This document shows positions 6,525 through 12,977 of a stretch of DNA of 12,977 nucleotides, one piece after another. The notes below the pieces were generated by a model. It did not search any database. It saw nothing but the letters and a program-made list of their open reading frames with translations, and was not told the DNA's origin. The stretch is taken from assembly GCA_910588025.1 (NCBI GenBank), contig CAJUQG010000029.1:1-12977 (forward strand). The letters are read 5' to 3'. Positions within the stretch are counted from its first letter, which is position 1; every line of letters begins with the position of its first letter. The DNA is from an uncultured Bacilli bacterium (lineage in GTDB: Bacteria; Bacillota_I; Bacilli_A; RF39; UBA660). Made by a program: the position numbers and the translations under genes.

Positions 6525-6920
6525 TTAAGCTTCTAATTTTGCTAAAACTTGTTTTGTTACCTCTAAAGCTTTTTCTCTCACAGCTTCCACGGCATTTGTT
6601 AAGACTGGTTCACTTTTATCTTTTACAAATTTTGCTAAATCTTTGCATTCTTTCTCAATTTTTTTTGCTTGAGTTTTCGCTATTTTTAAGACCTTTTCTT
6701 TATCTAGTTCTTTGATTTCATTTTCAATCAAATTAATTTTTTCTTCTACATATTTTTTAACATCTTCCATGTCTAGTTCTTTTACTTTATTGCGTAACTC
6801 TGTTATTTTTGTTTTTAATTCTTCTCTAGTTTCTTTTCCACTTTTTGGAGCAAAAAGAATACCTAATCCTGCTCCTACTGCGGCACCTACTCCTAAAGCT
6901 GCGACTGTCTTTTTTTTCAT
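6525..6920 (-). CDS. YtxH-domain small membrane-anchored protein
   Basis: The 131-residue protein begins with a short Gly/Ala-rich hydrophobic segment (about residues 6-24). The family hallmark APKSGKETR comes next (about 25-33), then a long charged region rich in Lys and Glu (about 34-131) that looks like amphipathic helix or coiled coil. This is the standard YtxH layout: one N-terminal membrane segment and a cytoplasmic or surface-exposed helical tail. The precise function of YtxH proteins is not settled; several Bacillota members are stress- or general-stress-responsive, and that is family knowledge. The start at 6920 has AGAGGA 5-6 nt upstream. It is a single-gene unit, with a near-consensus promoter at 6944-6972 and a terminator at 6477-6504. 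It has no evident functional link to its neighbours. Confidence 0.88.
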   Translation of the reverse strand: MKKKTVAALGVGAAVGAGLGILFAPKSGKETREELKTKITELRNKVKELDMEDVKKYVEEKINLIENEIKELDKEKVLKIAKTQAKKIEKECKDLAKFVKDKSEPVLTNAVEAVREKALEVTKQVLAKLEA

Positions 6921-6943
6921 TTTTTCCTCTTCTTTCTAATCTC

Positions 6944-6972
6944 ATTATATTTTGATTAAATTGATTCGTCAA
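6944..6972 (-). promoter_or_regulatory. Near-consensus sigma-A promoter of the ytxH-like gene
   Basis: Read leftward: TTGACG (6967-6972), a 17-bp spacer and TATAAT (6944-6949), which is 11 of 12 consensus bases. Upstream, TTTGACAA (6987-6994, rightward) and TCGTCAA (6966-6972) form a loose inverted TGTCAA/TTGACG pair about 20 bp apart. This might be an operator, but the match is too loose to call. Confidence 0.8.
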
Positions 6973-7057
6973 CAAAACAAACAAAGTTTGACAATCTATT
7001 AGACATTTAAACTACATGAATTAACAATTAATTTTGTTTCATTCTTATTCATGAACT

Positions 7058-8368
7058 TTAAATAAAAAAGTTACTGCCAACTTGTAATAAAGATAATAGC
7101 ATTAATAATAAACAGGCATCTTCGCGATTTTTTAAATTACAACAGATTACCGTAATTAAAATTACAAATGTATAATTTATAAATGTAAAAGTACGCATCC
7201 CAGAAGCATATACTGTTGATGAGAATCCCATAATGATAGCTGATAAAAAACCTGCAATTAATAATAGTGGAAAAAAATACTTTCCTTCTTTATTTTCCTC
7301 AAAAGATTTTAAGAAACATATAGAAATTGAGAGAATAATACTTATTGCTAATAAGCAAACAAGCCAATTACGTAAAGAAAAAAGATGGATTTCATTCATC
7401 GGTTGACTAAATCGTAGTATCGTATCATAAAATACATTTAATTTTGGAAATAAATTACTTAGATAAGTATGAAAAATTGAGGTATAAAGAATAAAAAATA
7501 AGGGAAGATATGAAATTCTTTTTAACCATTTTTCTTTGTTTGCCATCATAAAAATAAGCATTATAGCAAGTGTAGTGAATGGAACATTTTCTTTAAATAT
7601 TAATAATTTTGCAATGGTACTATTTATTCCTAACAAACCTTTTTGAAAAAGGGAAAAGTCTGAAAATGCTGGATACCAATTCAGAGCTTCCGTTGTAGAA
7701 CGAATCGCATTTCCTGGACAAGTTAAGATAAAAATAATACTAGCCATGGCAATTAAGGTTTGAATATTGATAAAAAAGGCTTTTTGTTTTTTAACTATAA
7801 AATAAATGGTAAACAATGAATAGAAACCTAATAATAAGGCACAAGATTGTTCTTGGTTACCAGCAATGATTGCACTTATCATATAAATTGGATAAGTCCA
7901 AAATGGGTTTTTGATTCCTTTGAGTGCATGTTTGATAGGAATAAAACTTATTAGCAAAAAAGCAAGAGGCCATAAATAATTTAGTGTTGTAGCATACCAA
8001 CCAGCTTCTGTCATTGTGGATAAGGGAACTAAACTTACACTCATAATAGAAATTATTCTTGTGTAATGGGTGTGTTTGGTAAATAAATAGGAAATACTCC
8101 AAGCAATACTTGTGATAATCAATGAATTTAAAATACACCACAAAAAAGAAGGTAAATGTAATAAACTTATTAAAAAAGTTTCAATAATGACTCTAGAACT
8201 CCATTCTTGATAGCGAATAGATAATGTTGCAAATAATTCATGTAAAGGAATATTACCAAAATATAGATCGTCTTTCATATTTGTATGAATGATACATGTC
8301 ATAAAAACTAAAACGAAGAAGAATAAAACATAAATTAAATTCGGATGTTTCTGCCAAAGTTTCTTCAT
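7058..8368 (-). CDS. DUF6056-like polytopic membrane protein (GT-C-type fold suspected)
   Basis: A 436-residue integral membrane protein with about ten or more hydrophobic segments, the first at residues 9-28. An acidic pair in the first outer loop (D33-D34) precedes RYQEWSSR (52-59). Conserved-looking loops follow: GWYATTLNYLWPL (123-135), AGNQEQ (169-174) and CPGNAIR (217-223). The DD loop, the W-S/G-R segment, the N-x-E loop and the PGN-x-R loop match what I know of DUF6056 proteins, which resemble GT-C glycosyltransferases using lipid-linked sugars. The enzymatic role is inference. The reading frame is open to 8518, but I place the start at 8368. GGAG lies 8 nt upstream, the protein then begins with Lys-Lys and a membrane helix, and a promoter at 8391-8420 falls inside the longer version. 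It follows the envelope cluster and may decorate the same surface polymer. Confidence 0.8.
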   Translation of the reverse strand: MKKLWQKHPNLIYVLFFFVLVFMTCIIHTNMKDDLYFGNIPLHELFATLSIRYQEWSSRVIIETFLISLLHLPSFLWCILNSLIITSIAWSISYLFTKHTHYTRIISIMSVSLVPLSTMTEAGWYATTLNYLWPLAFLLISFIPIKHALKGIKNPFWTYPIYMISAIIAGNQEQSCALLLGFYSLFTIYFIVKKQKAFFINIQTLIAMASIIFILTCPGNAIRSTTEALNWYPAFSDFSLFQKGLLGINSTIAKLLIFKENVPFTTLAIMLIFMMANKEKWLKRISYLPLFFILYTSIFHTYLSNLFPKLNVFYDTILRFSQPMNEIHLFSLRNWLVCLLAISIILSISICFLKSFEENKEGKYFFPLLLIAGFLSAIIMGFSSTVYASGMRTFTFINYTFVILITVICCNLKNREDACLLLMLLSLLQVGSNFFI

Positions 8369-8390
8369 CTTTTCAACTCCAATCGACCCT

Positions 8391-8420
8391 ATTATAACAT
8401 TATTATTAACATTTTGTCCT
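8391..8420 (-). promoter_or_regulatory. Internal promoter for the DUF6056-like gene
   Basis: Read leftward: AGGACA (8415-8420; 4 of 6 to TTGACA), an 18-bp spacer and a consensus TATAAT (8391-8396). The leader would be about 15-20 nt and contains GGAG before the ATG at 8368. It lies just after the stop of the PAP2 gene (8449), with no terminator in between, so expression could come both from here and from read-through. Confidence 0.6.
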
Positions 8421-8448
8421 TTTTTTAACAAATTATAAAAAAAATTAC

Positions 8449-9066
8449 TTAAATAAAGTAATTTCGTAAAGAGGAATAGAAAAATGTAATGAAAAGGACA
8501 TAAGCAAGACTTAAACAAAATCCCGCAGTAACATCACTGATATAATGAACTCCTAAATAAACACGACTTATTAACACTGAGAGAATCATAAAAATACAAA
8601 GGGAAGTTAAGACAATTTTAAGTAGTATAACAAAGGGAGCATGCCAAATAAAAAAGATGAATAAAGAAAATAAAGCCGTAGAAGACATACTATGACCACT
8701 TGGAAAACTATAGCCTGTTTCTGTTACTAAGGGATTAATGGTTGGACGAAATCTTTTTATAATAATTTTAATCACATTATTTAATATTGCTTCTCCTAAA
8801 ATTCCCACTGCTAAAAAACATCGATCAAAATGATCATTTAGAAAAAAATAACTTAGTAATATACTTAAAATTATTCCTTTTACGCCCCCAAAAAAAGTAA
8901 TGGTTTTCATAATTTTGGTATGAAGAGGGTTAATAAACTTAGCGATAAAATTATAAACTTTTTTATCTATCTCATCTACTTTTTTTGCCCATACTAGATA
9001 TAAAATAAGGCAAAAAATAACGAGTAAAATTCCTGCAAAGATAAGACTCAACATTTCCTTTTTCAT
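8449..9066 (-). CDS. PAP2-superfamily membrane phosphatase
   Basis: The 205-residue protein has the full three-part PAP2 acid phosphatase signature. K100-x6-R107-P108 is in KIIIKRFRP, PSGH is at 122-125, and SR-x5-H-x3-D is at S167-R168...H174...D178 (SRVYLGVHYISD). Five to six hydrophobic segments surround the motifs, so it is an integral membrane enzyme with its site facing outward. Known relatives dephosphorylate lipid phosphates: undecaprenyl pyrophosphate (BcrC-like), phosphatidylglycerol phosphate (PgpB) or phosphatidic acid. The substrate is not decidable here. Its neighbour, the LTA-synthase-like gene, releases diacylglycerol, so a lipid-recycling role is attractive but inferential. 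The Shine-Dalgarno AGGAGG overlaps the asnB stop codon (TAGGAGG), with 8 nt between genes, which shows tight operon coupling. All catalytic residues are intact. Confidence 0.9.
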   Translation of the reverse strand: MKKEMLSLIFAGILLVIFCLILYLVWAKKVDEIDKKVYNFIAKFINPLHTKIMKTITFFGGVKGIILSILLSYFFLNDHFDRCFLAVGILGEAILNNVIKIIIKRFRPTINPLVTETGYSFPSGHSMSSTALFSLFIFFIWHAPFVILLKIVLTSLCIFMILSVLISRVYLGVHYISDVTAGFCLSLAYVLFITFFYSSLRNYFI

Positions 9067-9074
9067 TCTTCCTC

Positions 9075-10889
9075 CTAAGTTTGTGAAAAGAAAACCTCAT
9101 ACCATTTTAAAAAGCAGTAAATGTTCCATACTTTTCGATAATTATCTTTCTTTTCATTTTTATGGTCATCAAGTAATTTTATGATGTATTCTGTTTTAAA
9201 ATACCTCGATGCAATTTCGGTGGAAAAAGCTCTTTTGATTTCTTCATAAAAATCTGGTTCACGCATCCAATCTCGAATGGGAACTGGGAACCCTAGCTTT
9301 TTCTTTTTATAAGATTCATTTGGAATTACTTTTTTGGCAGCATCACGAAGAGCAACTTTAGTTGTTTCTTTGTTTACTTTAAATGCAAAAGGTAATTTAC
9401 TAGCTACTTTGTAAACTTCAATATCTATAAAAGGAACTCTTCCTTCAATGGAATTGGCCATGGTCATACGATCTGCTTTTTGTAAAATATCTTTCATTAA
9501 CCAAAAGTTAATATCAATCGCTTGCATTTTGATAATATCACTTTGACCTTTTAATTCTTCATAAATAGGTTTGGTGATTTCTTGGTCTGTTAAAGTGATT
9601 GGAATATTTAATACTTTTTTTCTTTCCTTTTCTCCAAAAACACGATTAACGCCAATGTAATTGTCTTCTAATTTCTCTCCACGACGAATTAGAAAGTTAA
9701 TTCCACGAACTTCTGGAAATAATTTACAAAAAGATGCTATGGCATGGCGAAGGAAGAATGGTATTTTATTATACCAAGGTAATTCAATATACGAACGATA
9801 TGTATTATATCCTCCAAATAATTCATCTGCCCCTTCTCCAGATAGTACAACTTTAACGTCTTTACTAGCTAGTTTAGAGACAAAATAAAGAGCTATGGAT
9901 GCTGGATCACTTGAAGGCTCATCCATGTAATACATAATATCAGGAATTATTTTTAAATACTCTTCTTTGGTAATTTTTTTACTTTTATTTTTAATTTTTA
10001 ATCGCTTGGTTAAATCTTTCGCATAATCAATTTCGTTATATTTCGGTATATCGTAACCCACCGTATAGGTTTTGTCTGGTTTGGCAAGAGTCACAATATA
10101 AGAAGAATCGATTCCACTTGAGAGGAAAGAACCAACTTCAACATCACTAATTTGGTGATGCTTTACAGAATCTTCCATAATTTCAGCAATTCTATTTACA
10201 CAATTTTCATAGGAATCCGTTTCTTCTGTAAAGTCCAAATTAAAGTAACGTTCAATGGTAATATTACCTTCTTGATATAATAAATAATGACCAGCATCTA
10301 AACGATTTACACCTTTAAAGAATGTTTCAGTAGTTGGTGTAAAGCTAAATGATAAATAAGAAGGAATTAGTTTTTCATTGAGTTCTTTTTCAAAACTTGG
10401 ATGTTCTAAAAAAGATTTGATTTCAGATGCAAATAACAAGGTATCTTCTTTTTGATAATAGTAAAATGGTTTGATTCCAAAAGGGTCTCTTGCACAAAAC
10501 ATTTTTTCTTCTTTTTTATCCCATAGAACAAAAGAAAACATTCCTCGCAGTTTTTTTGGTAAATCAACACCCCACTCTTCATAGCCATGAAGAAGTATTT
10601 CCGTATCACAATTGGTTTTAAAGTCATGATGTATTAATTCGGCTTTTAATTCTTGATAATTATAAATTTCGCCATTAAAGACTACAACTAAACTTTTGTC
10701 TTCATTAAACATAGGTTGACGACCATTTTTTACATCAATTATCGATAAACGACGGTGACCTAAAGCAATGTTATCATCGGTGTAAAATCCTTCTCCATCT
10801 GGTCCACGATGATGAATTCGTTCAGCCATTTTTTTGATGATTGCTTTTTTCTTTTTTTCTTTACTTATAAAACCTACAAATCCACACAT
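9075..10889 (-). CDS. asnB: Asparagine synthase (glutamine-hydrolysing) family, AsnB
   Basis: The 604-residue protein starts MCGFVGF, leaving Cys2 as the N-terminal nucleophile of the class II glutamine amidotransferase domain (about 2-200; RGPDG at 28-32, FNGEIYN at 71-77). The synthetase domain (about 225-600) has the ATP pyrophosphatase loop SSGIDSS at 257-263 and SGEGADELFGGY at 350-361, with GRVPF further on. The reaction moves the glutamine amide to a carboxylate activated by ATP, normally aspartate. The reading frame extends 14 codons upstream, but that would bury Cys2; the ATG at 10889 has GGTGA upstream and lies 1 nt after the previous stop. It sits between an LTA-synthase-like gene and a PAP2 phosphatase. 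Since AsnB-type enzymes amidate peptidoglycan diaminopimelate in some Bacillota, a cell-wall substrate is a real alternative to free asparagine. Confidence 0.93.
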   Translation of the reverse strand: MCGFVGFISKEKKKKAIIKKMAERIHHRGPDGEGFYTDDNIALGHRRLSIIDVKNGRQPMFNEDKSLVVVFNGEIYNYQELKAELIHHDFKTNCDTEILLHGYEEWGVDLPKKLRGMFSFVLWDKKEEKMFCARDPFGIKPFYYYQKEDTLLFASEIKSFLEHPSFEKELNEKLIPSYLSFSFTPTTETFFKGVNRLDAGHYLLYQEGNITIERYFNLDFTEETDSYENCVNRIAEIMEDSVKHHQISDVEVGSFLSSGIDSSYIVTLAKPDKTYTVGYDIPKYNEIDYAKDLTKRLKIKNKSKKITKEEYLKIIPDIMYYMDEPSSDPASIALYFVSKLASKDVKVVLSGEGADELFGGYNTYRSYIELPWYNKIPFFLRHAIASFCKLFPEVRGINFLIRRGEKLEDNYIGVNRVFGEKERKKVLNIPITLTDQEITKPIYEELKGQSDIIKMQAIDINFWLMKDILQKADRMTMANSIEGRVPFIDIEVYKVASKLPFAFKVNKETTKVALRDAAKKVIPNESYKKKKLGFPVPIRDWMREPDFYEEIKRAFSTEIASRYFKTEYIIKLLDDHKNEKKDNYRKVWNIYCFLKWYEVFFSQT

Positions 10890-10890
10890 G

Positions 10891-12810
10891 TTATTCACCA
10901 ATACTTTCAAATAATTTACGATAAATATCATTTATAATAATTTTTCTACTGACTACAACCCCATTATTCACCCATTGGTTTATTTTGGAAATGTAATCTT
11001 CGTCCACTTCTTTTTTCGCCGTAAATTTTTTCGATTTACTCTGATAGGTTCCAGAATCACTTATCCAACTCATATCTGAGAAAATAGCTAAACCTTCACT
11101 GTCACTCAATAAATCTTTTCCTATGAAAAGTCTTGAATCGTATTCTAATCCAAATAAATTTAAAATGGTTGGTAAAATATCAATTTGACTTCCTACTTTA
11201 TTAATCTCTACTTTTTCTTGGTTTTTATTCCAAATTATCAAATCACTATGATTTACTTCAAACAATTCATCACGAGGATACGAAGACATTTCGTTAATAT
11301 GAGAAATATCCATGGCATATGGGTAATGGTCTCCTACTAAGCAAATTACTGTATCTTCTAAAACACCTTCTTTTTCTAAACTTTCAATTAAAACTTCCAT
11401 GGCTTTATCTAAATCCATTTGAGAGGCAATGTAGGCTTTTGTTTCATCACTATATGGTAAGTCTTTTACTTCCTCATAATATCTTTTGGACTTTTCAAAT
11501 AAATATGGAGCATGGCCACTCATCGTAATATAGTAAGTTAAGAATTTATCTTCTTTGGTATATTTTTTTATAGTAGAGGCAATTAATTGTTGATCTTCTG
11601 GAGCATTAATCGAATTCCATGAACAATCGGCTATTTTTTCTAAACCATTTTCGCAAGCTAAGTAATTTGGAAATCCAAGTTCAGGCATAGTAAAATTTCT
11701 TGTATAGAAATCATATTCCCAGTTATGATATGCGTTTGTTGTATAATCTTCTTTTGCAAACATATTGCCAAGTGCGTATGGTAAGTAAGCTTCGCCTTTG
11801 TGCCATTCGTTTATAGTATCAGCACTTGGTATTAGGCCAGTCATTGCTTGAAACTCTCCACCTGTCGTACTTAAAAAAACGGGAGAATAAAAATTGGTAA
11901 AATGGAAGCCATTGTGAATTAATTGATATAATGTCGGAGTATATTCTTCACTAACTGCTACAGAATTAAACGATTCTGCTAAGACAAAAATTAAATTTTT
12001 ACCTTGAAACATTCCAGTATATTCATTTTTCTTAGTGGCAGAAGCATTTTTAAAATAAGAATAAACATTTTTAATATTCGCATCTTTTTCCTCTGCTATT
12101 AATGTATCAAAATCTATTTCTAATTTATTGTAGTCATCTTTTTTTTCGTTACTAGTATCATTTTCCATAAAAGACAATGTTTCATCAAATCCCAAAATAC
12201 TTCTTTGGATTTCTATTCTTTCAGCAGTTATCAATCCAAACAAATTAATTGAGGAAATGATATCATTTTCTTGCCAATATAATTTATAAGCCGATTTTGA
12301 GGCATTTTTGCCAGGAAATAATACAAGTAAAGAAATTATATAAATACTAAGAATGGAATAAATTAATACTTTTCTTTCAAAATAGAAATTTTTTTCAAAA
12401 TTCATCGTTTTCATTTTACAACAAAAGCAAAAGAAAGGGAAACATAAAATCATTAGATTCGCAATATTTTTCAAAACTGTGCTAAAAAAGATATTGATAA
12501 AATCTAAAGCTCCACCTGCCATGCTGGTCACTTGAATGGAAAATGGTGTTTGAAATAAAGTCGTATAAATATAATTTCCTGCAAAAATAAAAGTTAAAAA
12601 TAAAGTAAAAAGAAAAACAATTATTTTATTTATTTTAGGTTTACTAAGACTAGATAAAAACGTTAATAAGAAAGCAATTAATAAACTAAATAAAGAGGTA
12701 TAAATTAATCCAATATTCCAAACAGTTGGATAGAAAAAGAATTTATGCCATAATTCAAGATACATTATGATAATAAAATAATATAATACAAGGCGTAACG
12801 TTTTTTTCAT
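10891..12810 (-). CDS. LTA synthase-like (LtaS family) sulfatase-fold membrane enzyme
   Basis: The 639-residue protein has about five N-terminal membrane helices (residues about 8-165), a linker, then an extracellular alkaline-phosphatase/sulfatase domain (about 270-570). Catalytic elements match LtaS: metal ligand E279 in LAESFN, the nucleophile Thr in STTGGEF (T315 best aligned, T316 next), YHNWEYDFYTRN at 361-372, SGHAP with H433 and GDHY with D494-H495. LtaS polymerises glycerol phosphate from phosphatidylglycerol onto a glycolipid anchor outside the membrane, releasing diacylglycerol. The family also includes primases and other phosphoglycerol or phosphoethanolamine transferases, so the exact role is open. 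A C-terminal region of about 70 residues follows the catalytic domain. I place the start at 12810, not at the more upstream ATG at 12831, because GGGAG lies 7 nt before it. First gene of the operon, with a promoter at 12854-12882. Confidence 0.9.
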   Translation of the reverse strand: MKKTLRLVLYYFIIIMYLELWHKFFFYPTVWNIGLIYTSLFSLLIAFLLTFLSSLSKPKINKIIVFLFTLFLTFIFAGNYIYTTLFQTPFSIQVTSMAGGALDFINIFFSTVLKNIANLMILCFPFFCFCCKMKTMNFEKNFYFERKVLIYSILSIYIISLLVLFPGKNASKSAYKLYWQENDIISSINLFGLITAERIEIQRSILGFDETLSFMENDTSNEKKDDYNKLEIDFDTLIAEEKDANIKNVYSYFKNASATKKNEYTGMFQGKNLIFVLAESFNSVAVSEEYTPTLYQLIHNGFHFTNFYSPVFLSTTGGEFQAMTGLIPSADTINEWHKGEAYLPYALGNMFAKEDYTTNAYHNWEYDFYTRNFTMPELGFPNYLACENGLEKIADCSWNSINAPEDQQLIASTIKKYTKEDKFLTYYITMSGHAPYLFEKSKRYYEEVKDLPYSDETKAYIASQMDLDKAMEVLIESLEKEGVLEDTVICLVGDHYPYAMDISHINEMSSYPRDELFEVNHSDLIIWNKNQEKVEINKVGSQIDILPTILNLFGLEYDSRLFIGKDLLSDSEGLAIFSDMSWISDSGTYQSKSKKFTAKKEVDEDYISKINQWVNNGVVVSRKIIINDIYRKLFESIGE

Positions 12811-12853
12811 TAGTGAACTCCCATCTATCATTTATCAGTTTTCTTGTCTATTT

Positions 12854-12882
12854 ATTTTAACATAAACGATATATTTTGTAAA
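12854..12882 (-). promoter_or_regulatory. Promoter of the ltaS-like/asnB/PAP2 operon
   Basis: Read leftward: TTTACA (12877-12882), a 17-bp spacer and TAAAAT (12854-12859), both 5 of 6 matches. The leader of about 35-40 nt carries GGGAG before the ATG at 12810. No other leftward promoter of comparable quality was seen before the DUF6056-like gene. Confidence 0.7.
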
Positions 12883-12903
12883 AGGAAGTCGTAATTTTTT
12901 GAT

Positions 12904-12926
12904 AAAAAAAGATACCTCAGGTATCT
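12904..12926 (-). terminator. Intrinsic terminator of an unseen gene to the right
   Basis: AGATACC (12910-12916) and GGTATCT (12920-12926) form a perfect 7-bp stem around a 3-nt loop. Read leftward it is followed by seven T residues (12904-12910, one shared with the stem). It lies upstream of the operon promoter, so it should end a leftward transcript entering from beyond the window and insulate the operon. Confidence 0.7.
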
Positions 12927-12938
12927 CAGACTGTTGAC

Positions 12939-12975
12939 AAAGTGGTGTATTCAAAATGAATATACTACTTTTTTT
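12939..12975 (+). terminator. Long rightward terminator-like hairpin at the window edge
   Basis: Arms 12939-12953 and 12957-12971 form a 15-bp stem around an AAA loop, followed by T to 12975. Read rightward, every position pairs, with two G-U wobbles; read leftward the same two positions become A-C mismatches and no U tract follows. The structure therefore favours the rightward transcript, though no rightward gene precedes it after 6402. It may be the end of a mobile element or an antisense terminator. Confidence 0.5.
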
Positions 12976-12977
12976 GA

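Noticed and set aside
6712..6939. Rightward open frame across the ytxH-like gene
   Set aside because: It mirrors the coding strand of a recognised YtxH protein and has a Ser/Phe-rich antisense composition.
7857..8141. Leftward second frame inside the DUF6056-like gene
   Set aside because: It shares the strand of a membrane protein whose frame shows coherent hydrophobic segments and family motifs; the alternative frame has no recognisable motif.
12934..12966. TTGACA at 12934-12939 as a rightward promoter with TATACT at 12961-12966
   Set aside because: The spacer would be 21 bp, too long, and both elements lie in the terminator-like hairpin. No downstream rightward gene is visible.
1..12977. 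CRISPR array, tRNA or rRNA genes
   Set aside because: No regularly spaced direct repeats were seen, and no cloverleaf or rRNA-like conserved stretch was recognised on reading the non-coding segments.

Overview
The window is very AT-rich DNA read with the standard bacterial code: genes end in TAA, TAG or TGA, and Trp is TGG. Shine-Dalgarno sites and sigma-A-like promoters are strong. A lipoteichoic-acid-synthase-like enzyme, an AsnB, a YtxH protein and a DUF6056-like membrane protein point to a low-GC Gram-positive (Bacillota), plausibly a gut-type Bacilli/Erysipelotrichia-like lineage. The lineage is inference; no marker gene is present.

Left region, about 1-5430, is a compact defence-type islet read leftward. 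A DUF1016/YhcG-type PD-(D/E)XK nuclease (4209-5228) lies upstream of a two-gene operon. That operon holds a 61-residue excisionase-like HTH protein (3885-4070) and a 1258-residue single-chain restriction-modification enzyme (106-3882). The RM chain fuses an N-terminal nuclease, an N6-adenine methylase and an HsdS-like two-TRD specificity region, the layout of AloI/CjeI-type Type IIB/IIG enzymes. A good promoter precedes the HTH gene, and an intrinsic terminator follows the RM gene at the window edge.

Centre: 5229-5637 has no confident protein gene but is dense in signals. It holds nested inverted repeats, a strong rightward extended -10 promoter, an intrinsic terminator that would bound a roughly 95-nt transcript, a 16-bp near-palindrome and a promoter for a divergent TatD-family metallohydrolase (5638-6402), the only clear rightward gene. 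A YtxH-domain protein (6525-6920, leftward) follows, with its own strong promoter and terminator.

Right region, 7058-12810, is a leftward envelope cluster. From one promoter upstream of 12810 come an LTA-synthase-like sulfatase-fold membrane enzyme, AsnB (1 nt downstream) and a PAP2 lipid phosphatase whose Shine-Dalgarno overlaps the asnB stop. A DUF6056-like polytopic membrane protein follows from an additional promoter. The spacing suggests coordinated expression of cell-surface polymer and peptidoglycan-modification functions. The right edge holds a leftward terminator of an unseen gene and a long rightward terminator-like hairpin with no visible rightward gene to terminate.

Several starts are placed inside longer reading frames because the Shine-Dalgarno site and family N-terminus demand it: 8368, 10889 and 12810. 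No tRNA, rRNA, CRISPR array or intact insertion sequence was seen.
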